Positions 1-6,838 are shown, counted from the first letter of the stretch. The stretch: DNA of 8,766 bases from Rhodospira sp. (GCA_028277295.1 JANQGN010000196.1:1-8766); one strand, 5' to 3'. The notes: generated by a model from the sequence alone, not told the origin. Numbers and translations: made by a program.

Positions 1-131
1 TCGTGCACCGTGTCAGGTCACGTTCTTGGGCCGGGTGATCGCATTTGAGGCGTGAGGGTTCTGCTCCCATGGGCGACAGATCGCACTTTCTATTCCCAAA
101 AGTTGCGTATCTGCATATGGGACACGTAAAT

Positions 132-250
132 CGTCATTGCGCGCCCTCGTCACCAGACGGGACACGATTCGGGGGGCGTGGCAATCCAGGGGCGGAAGCC
201 AGTGCGCTTTGCCCTGGATCGCGTCGGCGCTGACGCGCCTCGCGATGACG
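132..250. repeat. Palindromic dispersed-type intergenic repeat
   Basis: The outer arms are CGTCATTGCG (132-141) and CGCGATGACG (241-250), which are inverted with 9 of 10 matches. The inner arms are CAATCCAGGG (182-191) and CCCTGGATCG (212-221), also 9 of 10. The whole unit can fold into a long imperfect stem-loop of about 119 bases. The motif pair 'CGTCATTGCG ... CAATCCAGG' and its complement resembles a family of dispersed intergenic palindromes that I recall from many alphaproteobacterial genomes. It lies about 120 bases past the uvrB stop, so it may act as an mRNA 3'-end structure. Its copy number in this genome cannot be judged from one window. Confidence 0.7.
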
Positions 251-327
251 CAGGATGACGTAACAGGCGTCAGTCTCCGAAGGCGATTGCCGTTCGCGCG
301 TCCCTGGGGGTGGCGTGCCGCCGTGGG

Positions 328-351
328 AAAGCGGTCTGTTGTCGCGACCGC
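328..351 (-). terminator. Weak rho-independent terminator candidate after uvrB
   Basis: On the minus strand, a 6-bp stem GCGGTC/GACCGC (plus-strand arms 331-336 and 346-351) with a 9-base loop is followed by TTT and then a C-rich stretch. It begins about 22 bases past the uvrB stop codon. The stem is short and the T-tract has only three bases, so termination here would be inefficient. The larger palindrome at 132-250 is an alternative 3' end. Confidence 0.3.
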
Positions 352-373
352 CGAGAGTCTGGGCGGCTGGCGC

Positions 374-2593
374 CTACCGCCCCGGACGGCCCCCCTTGGC
401 GCGTCCCTTGCCCTTTTTCTTGCCCGTGCCGCCGCCCGCGCCGCGGGCGTGGCTCTTGGCGGCCTCGGCGTGGCGCACCGAGGCCAGCAGGGGATTGGCG
501 GCCGGTCCGCCGTCGGATGCGTCGGCGCCGCCCTCGGCGGGCAATCCCAGCTCATAGGTTTCCAGCCGCTTGATCTCGTCGCGCAGGCGGGCGGCTTCCT
601 CGAACTCCAGGTCGGCGGCGGCGGCGCGCATGCGCTTGTCCAGGTCGGCGATGTGGGCGCGCAGGTCCTGGCCCACCCGATGCGCGACGTCCCCGGTCGC
701 GCCGGCCTCCACGGTCACGTAGTCATGCTCGGTGACGCTGTGCAGCACGTCGGCGATACGGGCCCGCACGCTGGCTGGCGTGATGCCATGCTCGGCATTG
801 TAGGCTTGCTGCTTCTCGCGGCGTCGGTTGGTCTCGTCGATGGCGTACCGCAGGCTGTCGGTGAGCCTGTCGGCGTAGAGCAGTACCCGCCCCTCGACAT
901 TGCGGGCGGCGCGGCCGATGGTCTGGATCAGCGATGTCCTGGAGCGCAAAAAGCCTTCCTTGTCGGCGTCCAGGATGGCCACCAGCGCGCATTCGGGGAT
1001 GTCCAGGCCCTCGCGCAGCAGGTTGATGCCCACCAGCACGTCGAAGGCGCCCACGCGAAGGTCGCGGATGATCTCGATCCGCTCCAGGGTGTCCACGTCG
1101 GAGTGCATGTAGCGCACCCGGATACCCTGCTCCGACAGGTATTCGGTCAGATCCTCCGCCATGCGCTTGGTGAGCGTGGTGACCAGCACCCGCTGGCCCT
1201 TGGCGGCGCAGACCCGGGCCTCGGCGAGCAGGTCGTCCACCTGATGTTCCACGGGGCGAATGACGCACACCGGGTCGATCAGGCCGGTGGGGCGGATCAC
1301 CTGCTCCGCGAACACGCCGACGGTGCGCTCCAGTTCCCACGGGCCCGGCGTGGCGGAGACGAACACCGACTGGGGGCGCATGGCCTCCCACTCCTCGAAC
1401 TTCAGCGGCCGGTTGTCGACGCAGGAGGGCAGGCGGAAGCCGTACTCGGCCAGCGTGCTCTTGCGCTGGAAGTCGCCTTTGAACATGCCGCCGATCTGCG
1501 GCACCGCGACGTGGCTTTCATCCACGAACAGCAAGGCGTCCTCGGGCAGGTATTCGAACAGGGTGGGCGGCGGCGCGCCGGCCGGGCGGCCGGTCAGGTG
1601 GCGGCTGTAGTTCTCGATGCTCTTGCAGTGCCCGGTGGTCTCGATCATCTCCAGGTCGAAGGTGGTGCGCTGCTCCAGGCGCTGCGCCTCCAGCAGCTTG
1701 CCGGCGCCGTGCAGTCCCGCCAGTTGCTCCTTCAACTCCGCCTTGATGGTGCGCACCGCCTGGGACAGGGCCGGACGCGGGGTCACGTAGTGGCTGGCCG
1801 GGTAGACGGTGATCGCCTCCAGGGAGTCGGTGCGGTCGCCGGTCAGGGGGTCGAACTCGGTGATGCTCTCGACCTCCTCGCCGAACAGCGAGATCCGCCA
1901 GGCGCGGTCCTCGTAGTGGGCCGGGAAGATCTCCACCACGTCGCCCCGGGCGCGGAACATGCCCCGCGTGAAGGCGATGTCGTTGCGGCTGTACTGCAAC
2001 GCCACCAGGCCGCGCAGCAAGGCGTCGCGGTCGATCTGCTGGCCCCTGGTGACGGTCACCACCATGCGAGCATAGGACTCGACGGCGCCAATGCCGTAGA
2101 TGCAGGACACCGAGGCGACAATGATCACGTCGCGCCGTTCCAGCAGCGCGCGGGTGGCCGCGTGGCGCATGCGGTCGATCTGCTCGTTGATGTCCGAGTC
2201 TTTTTCGATATAGGTGTCCGTGCGCGGGACGTAGGCTTCCGGCTGGTAGTAATCGTAGTAGGAGACGAAGTATTCGACCGCGTTATCTGGGAAGAACTGC
2301 GTCATCTCCCCGTACAACTGCGCGGCCAGGGTCTTGTTGGGCGCCAGGATCAGCGCCGGCCGCCCCGCGTTGGCAATGACCGTGGCCATGGTGAAGGTCT
2401 TGCCCGAGCCGGTGACACCCAGCAACACCTGGTCCCGCTCGCCCGCCTCCAGGCCCTGGGTCAATGCCGCGATGGCCTCAGGCTGGTCACCGGCGGGCGC
2501 GTAGTCCGAGGCCAGGCGAAACCGCGCGCGCGGCCCGGCGGGCTGGCGTTCGTACAGGGGCAGCAAAAGCGGTGTCGCGCCGACGGTGCTCAT
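374..2593 (-). CDS. uvrB: UvrABC excinuclease subunit B
   Basis: This is the damage-verification subunit of nucleotide excision repair. It is loaded onto DNA by UvrA, opens the helix around a lesion and recruits UvrC for incision in the cytoplasm. The 739-residue product has the family's landmarks in order: Walker A GVTGSGKT at 59-66; LAPNKTLAAQ at 83-92; the Tyr-rich damage-binding beta-hairpin around 112-132 (YYDYYQPEAY then VPRTDTYIEKD); Walker B-type DESH at 358-361; helicase motif VI QTIGRAARN at 558-566; and a UVR domain at about 645-680 that contacts UvrC and UvrA. The chosen ATG (2593) gives MSTVGATP. A frame open upstream to 2710 would add 39 residues encoded in a palindromic repeat and has no family character. 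No clear Shine-Dalgarno is visible. The protein is longer than the roughly 670-residue E. coli homologue because of a Gly/Lys/Arg-rich tail after the UVR domain (about 681-739). It stands after the Lrp gene on the same strand with 279 bases between them. I saw no obvious alphaproteobacterial LexA box (GTTC-N7-GTTC) upstream. Confidence 0.97.
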   Translation of the reverse strand: MSTVGATPLLLPLYERQPAGPRARFRLASDYAPAGDQPEAIAALTQGLEAGERDQVLLGVTGSGKTFTMATVIANAGRPALILAPNKTLAAQLYGEMTQFFPDNAVEYFVSYYDYYQPEAYVPRTDTYIEKDSDINEQIDRMRHAATRALLERRDVIIVASVSCIYGIGAVESYARMVVTVTRGQQIDRDALLRGLVALQYSRNDIAFTRGMFRARGDVVEIFPAHYEDRAWRISLFGEEVESITEFDPLTGDRTDSLEAITVYPASHYVTPRPALSQAVRTIKAELKEQLAGLHGAGKLLEAQRLEQRTTFDLEMIETTGHCKSIENYSRHLTGRPAGAPPPTLFEYLPEDALLFVDESHVAVPQIGGMFKGDFQRKSTLAEYGFRLPSCVDNRPLKFEEWEAMRPQSVFVSATPGPWELERTVGVFAEQVIRPTGLIDPVCVIRPVEHQVDDLLAEARVCAAKGQRVLVTTLTKRMAEDLTEYLSEQGIRVRYMHSDVDTLERIEIIRDLRVGAFDVLVGINLLREGLDIPECALVAILDADKEGFLRSRTSLIQTIGRAARNVEGRVLLYADRLTDSLRYAIDETNRRREKQQAYNAEHGITPASVRARIADVLHSVTEHDYVTVEAGATGDVAHRVGQDLRAHIADLDKRMRAAAADLEFEEAARLRDEIKRLETYELGLPAEGGADASDGGPAANPLLASVRHAEAAKSHARGAGGGTGKKKGKGRAKGGRPGR

Positions 2594-2647
2594 GTCAGGA
2601 AGGATAGGCAGAGTTGGCCCGGCCGCCAAGGGGGGCCGGGGCCAGCC

Positions 2648-2852
2648 AGGGCTCCGAACCCGGATGACAGATCTGTTAGGTTGCTCGTTTCCGATGGAGA
2701 TCCTTCGCACCCTTTGGGTGCTCAGGATGAGGATTGTCCATTTAAAACAACCTCATCCTGAGGGAGTGAAACGACCGAAGGATCTCCATCGCGTGCTCCG
2801 ATCCTCTCGGAAGGCGCTTCTTAAACGATCGTCCATCCGAGTTCGGAGCCCT
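2648..2852. repeat. Nested palindromic element between uvrB and the Lrp gene
   Basis: Two nested inverted repeats share one centre. The outer arms are 2648-2673 and 2827-2852, 26 bases with 22 matches; the perfect end block is AGGGCTCCGAAC / GTTCGGAGCCCT. Inside are two inverted 41-base half-units, 2692-2732 and 2751-2791. Each carries the same end blocks, CGATGGAGATCCTTCG (16 of 16) and CTCAGGATGAGG (12 of 12), around a 13-base spacer. The spacers differ: the left one, CACCC-TTT-GGGTG, is itself a hairpin, while the right one is not. The centre, 2733-2750, is AT-rich. No open frame resembling a transposase is present. The CTCAGGATGAGG / CCTCATCCTGAG core resembles dispersed palindromes I recall from alphaproteobacteria. 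Downstream of the Lrp stop it could also terminate or stabilise that transcript. Confidence 0.75.
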
Positions 2853-2872
2853 GCGGGGCCAGCGCGGGGACG

Positions 2873-3361
2873 TCAGGGACCACCGTCCGGTCCATCCACG
2901 GGCACCCCTGGCTCCATCTTGGCGCTGCGGATGGCCAGCGCGGACTTGACGTGCTCCACGTTGGGGGCGGCAGTCAAGCGCGTGGTTAAAAACTTTTGAT
3001 AGTGATCCCAGCTGTGGGCTACGATCTTTAGAAGGAAGTCCGTCTCGCCAGCCAGCATGTGGCATTCGCGGACTTCGGGCCACAGTCGTATGAGGGCCTC
3101 GAAGGCCTTCAGGTCGGCCTCGGCCTGGCTGGTCAGTCCCACGTGGGCAAACACCGTCACGTGGTAGCCCAGGGCGATCGGGTCGACGTCGGCATGATAG
3201 CCCTTGATGTAGCCGGCATCCTCCAGGGCCCGGACCCGGCGCAGGCAGGGGGGCGCGGAAATCCCGGCGCGGCGGGCCAACTCGACGTTGGTCATGCGTC
3301 CGTCGGACTGGAGATCGGCCAGGATGGACCGATCGACACGGTCCAATTTGACGCGTTGCAT
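2873..3361 (-). CDS. Lrp/AsnC-family transcriptional regulator
   Basis: This is a small DNA-binding regulator of the leucine-responsive/asparagine family, which typically senses amino acids and binds DNA as dimers, octamers or higher oligomers. The 162-residue product opens with the family signature LDRVDRSILADLQSDGR (6-22). The helix-turn-helix follows (about 23-50, MTNVELARRAGIS then CLRRVRALEDAG). A linker, YIKGYHADVDPIALGY (51-66), leads into the C-terminal RAM/ligand-binding domain (about 67-148), which contains VRECHMLAGETDFLLKI. Length and architecture are normal. I chose the ATG at 3361 because it places the signature at the usual distance from the N-terminus. An in-frame ATG at 3391 adds ten residues (MPLPTGPHRP), and neither start has a strong Shine-Dalgarno. 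It is transcribed divergently from the peroxiredoxin, and such regulators often control a divergent neighbour or themselves. The effector and regulon cannot be read from sequence. Confidence 0.93.
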   Translation of the reverse strand: MQRVKLDRVDRSILADLQSDGRMTNVELARRAGISAPPCLRRVRALEDAGYIKGYHADVDPIALGYHVTVFAHVGLTSQAEADLKAFEALIRLWPEVRECHMLAGETDFLLKIVAHSWDHYQKFLTTRLTAAPNVEHVKSALAIRSAKMEPGVPVDGPDGGP

Positions 3362-3534
3362 AGGGCGGTGGGGTCCGGTCGGAAGGGGCATGCTCTTGCG
3401 AAATGAAATTACAAGCGGGCCAGCTCAGGCGCAACGGAAAAACGGGATCCGGATGGCAGTGACCCCAAAACCGTCTCGGTCTTATCACGGATGGCGGCAA
3501 TTTGGCGCTTGCAATTCGGGTCTCGATCGAATTT

Positions 3535-3551
3535 ATTGGAATTATTCTAAA
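3535..3551. promoter_or_regulatory. Irr/iron-control-element-like site (tentative)
   Basis: The site reads ATTGGAA-TTA-TTCTAAA. The right half matches TTCTAAA fully and the left half matches the complementary TTTAGAA at 5 of 7 positions, giving 12 of 14 against the dyad TTTAGAA-N3-TTCTAAA that I recall as the alphaproteobacterial Irr-type iron-control element. It lies 265 bases upstream of the peroxiredoxin ATG and 173 bases upstream of the Lrp start, in the most AT-rich part of the region. A match of this quality could arise by chance in AT-rich DNA, and no irr gene is present in the window. Confidence 0.2.
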
Positions 3552-3658
3552 CGCTGGTGTTGCTGGCCGGGAGTGCGAAGGAGAGGTTCACTTTGACTGT
3601 GCCCGTCTGGCGGACATCGGATCCCGATCCAGGGACCGACGTGGCAGACCGTGTGATC

Positions 3659-3763
3659 TAGAGCAAATCCCGAGCGATCTGGCACAGATCGCGACGACGA
3701 TTTGCTTGAAAAACAAATCGTTAAAGCATGTTGGGCGATTCAGAAATCACGCAACATGCTCTA
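3659..3763. repeat. TAGAGC-bounded double-hairpin palindromic element
   Basis: This 105-base unit begins TAGAGC (3659-3664) and ends GCTCTA (3758-3763), exact inverted termini. The left lobe is a compound stem: AGCAAATC (3662-3669) pairs with GATTTGCT (3699-3706), enclosing GCGATCTG (3674-3681) paired with CAGATCGC (3685-3692) around a 3-base loop. The right lobe pairs AGCATGTTG (3725-3733) with CAACATGCT (3752-3760), with an inner GATT/AATC pairing. A third segment, CAAATCG (3714-3720), can pair with CGATTTG (3698-3704) and would then compete with the left lobe. Both lobes resemble dispersed alphaproteobacterial intergenic palindromes. The element lies 53 bases upstream of the peroxiredoxin start and may be in its 5' untranslated leader. 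Confidence 0.7.
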
Positions 3764-3800
3764 ACCGCAAATCCTCACTCTGGGGAGCCCCATACAGGGA

Positions 3801-3813
3801 AAGGACGAGAGAG
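3801..3813 (+). promoter_or_regulatory. Ribosome binding site of the peroxiredoxin
   Basis: AAGGA (3801-3805) lies 11 bases before the ATG at 3817 and is followed by a purine-rich GAGAGAG (3807-3813). This purine run supports translation from 3817 over the upstream in-frame ATG at 3502. Confidence 0.6.
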
Positions 3814-3816
3814 CCC

Positions 3817-4440
3817 ATGACTGATACCGTCGAAACCGTCAGCCACCTGATCGGCCGGCCGGCCCCTGATTTCACCGCGCCGGCCGTGCTGGGCGATAAC
3901 ACAATCACGGACTCCTTCAACCTTAAATCCTACATCAACGGCTCCTATGCCTTGGTGTTTTTCTGGCCGCTGGATTTCACGTTTGTCTGCCCGTCCGAGA
4001 TTCTGGCGCATGACCATCGCATGAGTGAGTTCGAGGCCCGGGGCGTGAAAGTGATTGGCGTCTCGGTGGACAGCGAATATGCGCACTTGGCCTGGAAGAA
4101 AACCCCCACCGATCAGGGCGGTTTGGGTCCGGTGAAGTTCCCCATGGTGTCCGATCTGACCAAGACCATCGCCCGCGGCTTCGGCGTTTTGCTGGGCGGT
4201 GCCGTGGCTTTGCGCGCGTCCTTCCTGATCGACAAGGCCGGCAACATCCGCCACTACGTCATCAACGACCTGCCGCTGGGCCGCAATGTGGACGAGACCC
4301 TGCGCATGGTTGATGCCCTCCAGTTCCATGACGAGCACGGCGAGGTTTGCCCCGCCGGCTGGAAGAAGGGGTCCGAGGGCATGACGGCCACGCCGGAAGG
4401 GGTGGCCAAGTTCCTCGCGGCGCATGCCGACGAGATGTGA
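3817..4440 (+). CDS. Typical 2-Cys peroxiredoxin (AhpC/Prx1 family)
   Basis: This is a thiol peroxidase that reduces hydrogen peroxide, organic hydroperoxides and peroxynitrite in the cytoplasm. It is normally recycled by AhpF/AhpD or thioredoxin, none of which is encoded in this window. The 207-residue product has no signal peptide. The peroxidatic Cys58 sits in PLDFTFVCPSE with the conserved Pro51 and Thr55, and the active-site Arg133 is in VALRASFLID. The resolving Cys178 is in HGEVCPAGW, so both catalytic cysteines are present. A GGLG motif is present (101-104), but the C-terminal helix (ATPEGVAKFLAAHADEM) lacks the YF motif found in peroxide-sensitive eukaryotic members, so the enzyme is probably of the robust bacterial type. 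The loop before the Arg (GVLLGGAVALR) looks about one residue shorter than usual. The start at 3817 is supported by a purine-rich ribosome site. The gene is apparently monocistronic, divergent from the Lrp regulator and ended by a hairpin at 4463-4496. Confidence 0.95.
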   Translation: MTDTVETVSHLIGRPAPDFTAPAVLGDNTITDSFNLKSYINGSYALVFFWPLDFTFVCPSEILAHDHRMSEFEARGVKVIGVSVDSEYAHLAWKKTPTDQGGLGPVKFPMVSDLTKTIARGFGVLLGGAVALRASFLIDKAGNIRHYVINDLPLGRNVDETLRMVDALQFHDEHGEVCPAGWKKGSEGMTATPEGVAKFLAAHADEM

Positions 4441-4462
4441 TCGTCCCGAGTCGGCCGATGAC

Positions 4463-4496
4463 GAAGACGGGGCGTTCCTGGGCGCGCCCCGTTTTC
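4463..4496. terminator. Bidirectional terminator between convergent genes
   Basis: GAAGACGGGGCG (4463-4474) and CGCCCCGTTTTC (4485-4496) form a stem of 12 pairs, one of them G-T, with a 10-base loop. On the plus strand the GC-rich core is followed by TTTT, ending the peroxiredoxin transcript 23 bases past its stop. On the minus strand it is followed by GTCTTC, a weaker U-tract, about 30 bases past the acylase stop. It separates the two convergent units. Confidence 0.75.
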
Positions 4497-4525
4497 GGTG
4501 CGTGCGGTCCCCAAGGGCCGATGTC

Positions 4526-6838
4526 CTATCGCCTACCCGGCTCCAGCCGATGGACCACCACGGCGTTGGCGGCCACCGCCTCGGGCGTCAGCGGCACCCG
4601 TACCAGGGCTCCCGCGCGCCACGCGTCGATCTGGTCGAGCTGGGTGGAACTGTTGATCCAGCCATCCTGGCCGCCCAGTAGCACGAAGTGGTTTTCGTCC
4701 GGGTCGGAGAGATCGCTGATGTGCCGCGCCTGGGCGCCGTAACGGACGGTGTGGGGCTCCAGCGTCTCGTCATGGGCGGTCTTCATGAGCGTTTCCTGCC
4801 CGCCGCCCACGGGGAACCGGCCAAAGCGATAGCGCCCGCCCACCAGGGGCACATTGGCCAGCGGCATGGTCAGGGCCATGTGGTGGATGTCGCCCCAGGT
4901 TTGATAGCGCTCCAGCGGGTCTACCGCGTTCGCCAGCGCGGCTTGCACGGCGCGGGTCAGGACCGTGTCGTCCAGGCCCTGGATGACCGCCAGCACCCGC
5001 CAGGCGCCGCCGCCGCCCTGCCATTCGCTCTCGGGCCAGCCCAAATCCCGCCAAAGGGCGGTGGCAAGGGGCACATAGAGCGCCTGAAAGGCCAGCGCGC
5101 CACGGCTGTCCCCATCATAATGGCCGTTCCAGGCGGCCACCATGTCCCAGGCCGCGTCCCCGCGCAGCCGATCGCCCAGGCGCGCCGCCAGGTGATCGCG
5201 GAGCGCCACCGCCGACGGACTGAAGGTGTCGGTCTGCAGGCGGGCCAGGGCCTCGACGGTCCAGGGCTTCGACGCCGAGCGCACCAGATCGGACAGCCGA
5301 TCGATGCGGTCCGGCGCGGAGAAGAACCAGCCCAGCGGGACGGCGCTAGGGCCGGGCGGATTGTTGGCCGAGGCGACGAAGCCCTGCGGCGGGTTCTCGA
5401 TCGCCGGCAGGCTGGTTGTCGTGGCCAGGTTAGTCCACCACCGGTCGACCGTGGCCGGGTCCTGGATGAGGCGGTCGGCGGCGTCCGGGTCCCGGTGGGG
5501 CAGGCGGGCCGCCGCCACCAGGCCGATGGTGCCGTGGCGATCGGCGTAGACCATGGATTGGGCCGAGACGCCGAACGGTTCCAGGGCCGCGCGAAACTCC
5601 TGAAACGTGCGCGCCCGGGCGGCGTCCAGAAGGGCGGTGATCTCGTCGGTCGGCGTGTGGCCGATCCACCGCAGCGCCACCTGCTCGGTGTCGGCGAACG
5701 GCATGAGCGGAGCATCGGAGACCACGGGGCCATGGGGGCTGACCCGCGAGTCGCGTCTTGTGTCAAACCAGAAGCGCACGCCCAGGTCATGGGTTTCCCG
5801 CACGAAGGCCGAGTCCGGCAGCCCGCTCACGTCCACCAGGTCGCTTGAGGCGGCGCGCATGTTCGTGCCCCCCCAGGCGATGTGCGGTGTTCGCCCCAGG
5901 GCGAAGATGGGCAGGCCCACGGGCATCAGGCCGACCACATGCAGGCCGGGGCTCTTGACACCGGCGATCACCCACAGGTTCGGTTGCGACACGCCCAGAT
6001 GCGGGTCGCTGGCGATCATCGGCGCGCCATGGGCCGTGCGCTGGCCGGCAAGGGCGAGGCTGTTGGAGCCGCGCGCCCGCGACTCCAGCAATGCCGCCAG
6101 CATGCGCAGGGCTCGGTCGAGGCCCGGGTTGTCCGGAGCGTCGGCCGCCGCCACGGCGGCGCTGGACGGGGCCAGTGTACCATCGCGCAAGGCGCGGTGC
6201 AGGATGTCGGGGAAGTCCGGACGGTCCCGCTGGCGCAGCAGGCGGAACCACGCCAGCCAGGTGATGTCCGCCCCGGCCAGACGGCCGATGGTGAGCACCT
6301 CCTCGGGTGTCCAGGGCTGGCGGTCCAGGCCCAGGACCGCGAAGTCGTGCGGCAGGGTCTTGACGGTCATGAGGTAGTGATTGAGACCGTCCGTGAACCG
6401 CTCCAGCCAGCGTCTGGAGCGATCGGGCATGGCCGCCAGGATGTCCGGCGCGGCGCGACCGAACCCGAAGGCGCGCAAGGCATGATCCAGGTCCAGAACG
6501 AAGGGGATCGGACCGGCCATCTCCGCCACCCGGCCCTGGCTGAGGCGCCGGGCGGTCTCCAACTGGCCCAGCCGCAGGTGGGCGTGAACCAGGCCCAGGG
6601 CAAAGGCGGCGTCCTCGTCCGTCTCCGCCTCCACGAAGGGGATTTGGCGCGCGCTCCAGGAAATGGTGACCGGCCGCTCCAGGGGCAGCCCGTGCGTGGG
6701 GATGGCCGCCAGCCGGTCCTGGAGTTCGATGGGCTCGGGCAGCGCGGTCAAGGCCGCGCAGGCACTGGTGCCGAGGATCGACACCGCGATCAAGGGCCAG
6801 CGGGCCAGGCGACTCGCGCGGGATCGGCGGTGGCTCAT
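4526..6838 (-). CDS. Penicillin-acylase-family Ntn hydrolase, exported
   Basis: This is a member of the penicillin amidase (peptidase S45) family. These enzymes hydrolyse amide bonds of beta-lactam side chains, N-acyl-homoserine lactones or other N-acyl compounds after autocatalytic cleavage into two chains. The 770-residue precursor starts with a basic, hydrophobic signal (1-27) ending LGTSAC. This is an acceptable though not ideal lipobox with Cys27, so a lipoprotein or a periplasmic protein is expected. The alpha-chain region (about 40-240) contains QIPFVEAETDEDAAFALG and QLETARRLSQGR. The cleavage site is RG-SNS, making Ser258 the predicted N-terminal nucleophile. ASDPHLG (276-282) and HIAWGGTN (319-326) follow. 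ANNPP (491-495) probably supplies the oxyanion Asn, and GRFPVGGGQET (673-683) is typical of the C-terminal half. Length is normal. GGGAG at 6845-6849 (minus) is 6 bases before the ATG, which overlaps the stop of the binding-protein gene. The substrate cannot be assigned; quorum-signal acylase is one possibility. Confidence 0.92.
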   Translation of the reverse strand: MSHRRSRASRLARWPLIAVSILGTSACAALTALPEPIELQDRLAAIPTHGLPLERPVTISWSARQIPFVEAETDEDAAFALGLVHAHLRLGQLETARRLSQGRVAEMAGPIPFVLDLDHALRAFGFGRAAPDILAAMPDRSRRWLERFTDGLNHYLMTVKTLPHDFAVLGLDRQPWTPEEVLTIGRLAGADITWLAWFRLLRQRDRPDFPDILHRALRDGTLAPSSAAVAAADAPDNPGLDRALRMLAALLESRARGSNSLALAGQRTAHGAPMIASDPHLGVSQPNLWVIAGVKSPGLHVVGLMPVGLPIFALGRTPHIAWGGTNMRAASSDLVDVSGLPDSAFVRETHDLGVRFWFDTRRDSRVSPHGPVVSDAPLMPFADTEQVALRWIGHTPTDEITALLDAARARTFQEFRAALEPFGVSAQSMVYADRHGTIGLVAAARLPHRDPDAADRLIQDPATVDRWWTNLATTTSLPAIENPPQGFVASANNPPGPSAVPLGWFFSAPDRIDRLSDLVRSASKPWTVEALARLQTDTFSPSAVALRDHLAARLGDRLRGDAAWDMVAAWNGHYDGDSRGALAFQALYVPLATALWRDLGWPESEWQGGGGAWRVLAVIQGLDDTVLTRAVQAALANAVDPLERYQTWGDIHHMALTMPLANVPLVGGRYRFGRFPVGGGQETLMKTAHDETLEPHTVRYGAQARHISDLSDPDENHFVLLGGQDGWINSSTQLDQIDAWRAGALVRVPLTPEAVAANAVVVHRLEPGRR

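Larger units (their letters stand above)
1..373. other. Gene-free region downstream of uvrB
   Basis: No convincing coding region is seen here on either strand. The open frames that cross it run through a palindromic repeat and read as low-complexity, Arg/Pro/Ala-rich peptides, which is typical of shadow frames in GC-rich DNA. What it does hold is a palindromic repeat at 132-250 and a small hairpin at 328-351 just past the uvrB stop. Positions 1-131 are noticeably less GC-rich than the genes and show nothing I can identify. A gene could end just left of the window. Confidence 0.6.
3362..3816. other. Divergent intergenic region (Lrp gene / peroxiredoxin)
   Basis: No gene is supported here. A frame in phase with the peroxiredoxin is open back to an ATG at 3502, but its extra 105 residues do not resemble peroxiredoxin and are read through a palindromic repeat. 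The region must contain the promoters of both divergent genes. It is less GC-rich than the flanking genes around 3500-3560, where an AT-rich segment includes an Irr-box-like site (3535-3551). A palindromic element occupies 3659-3763. A possible -35 hexamer TTGACT lies at 3593-3598, but no good partner -10 was found, so no promoter is called. Confidence 0.6.

Noticed and set aside
13..555. Minus-strand 180-codon frame at the left edge
   Set aside because: It overlaps the end of uvrB out of frame and is read through the 132-250 palindrome (giving a VTRARNDDL-like stretch typical of translated repeats).
2594..2710. Longer uvrB start at 2710
   Set aside because: The extra 39 residues would start inside the palindromic element and have no similarity in style to UvrB N-termini.
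137..2761. An 874-codon open frame on the plus strand, antisense to the whole of uvrB
   Set aside because: It mirrors uvrB and its peptide is low-complexity, rich in His/Gly/Gln/Val/Ala, with no recognisable domain. Long antisense frames are expected opposite GC-rich genes because stop codons become rare.
2594..2872. LexA (SOS) box for uvrB
   Set aside because: I looked for GTTC-N7-GTTC and GAAC-N7-GAAC by eye and found no acceptable match. GAAC at 2656-2659 and GTTC at 2841-2844 are parts of the palindrome arms and are not spaced as a box.
3593..3621. Sigma-70-type promoter with TTGACT at 3593-3598
   Set aside because: The sequence about 17 bases downstream (ATCGGA) is a poor -10, so no promoter is called.
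3502..3816. N-terminal extension of the peroxiredoxin from an ATG at 3502
   Set aside because: The added residues are read through a palindromic repeat. Peroxiredoxins of this class start just before the visible LIGRPAPDF segment, and a purine-rich ribosome site precedes 3817.
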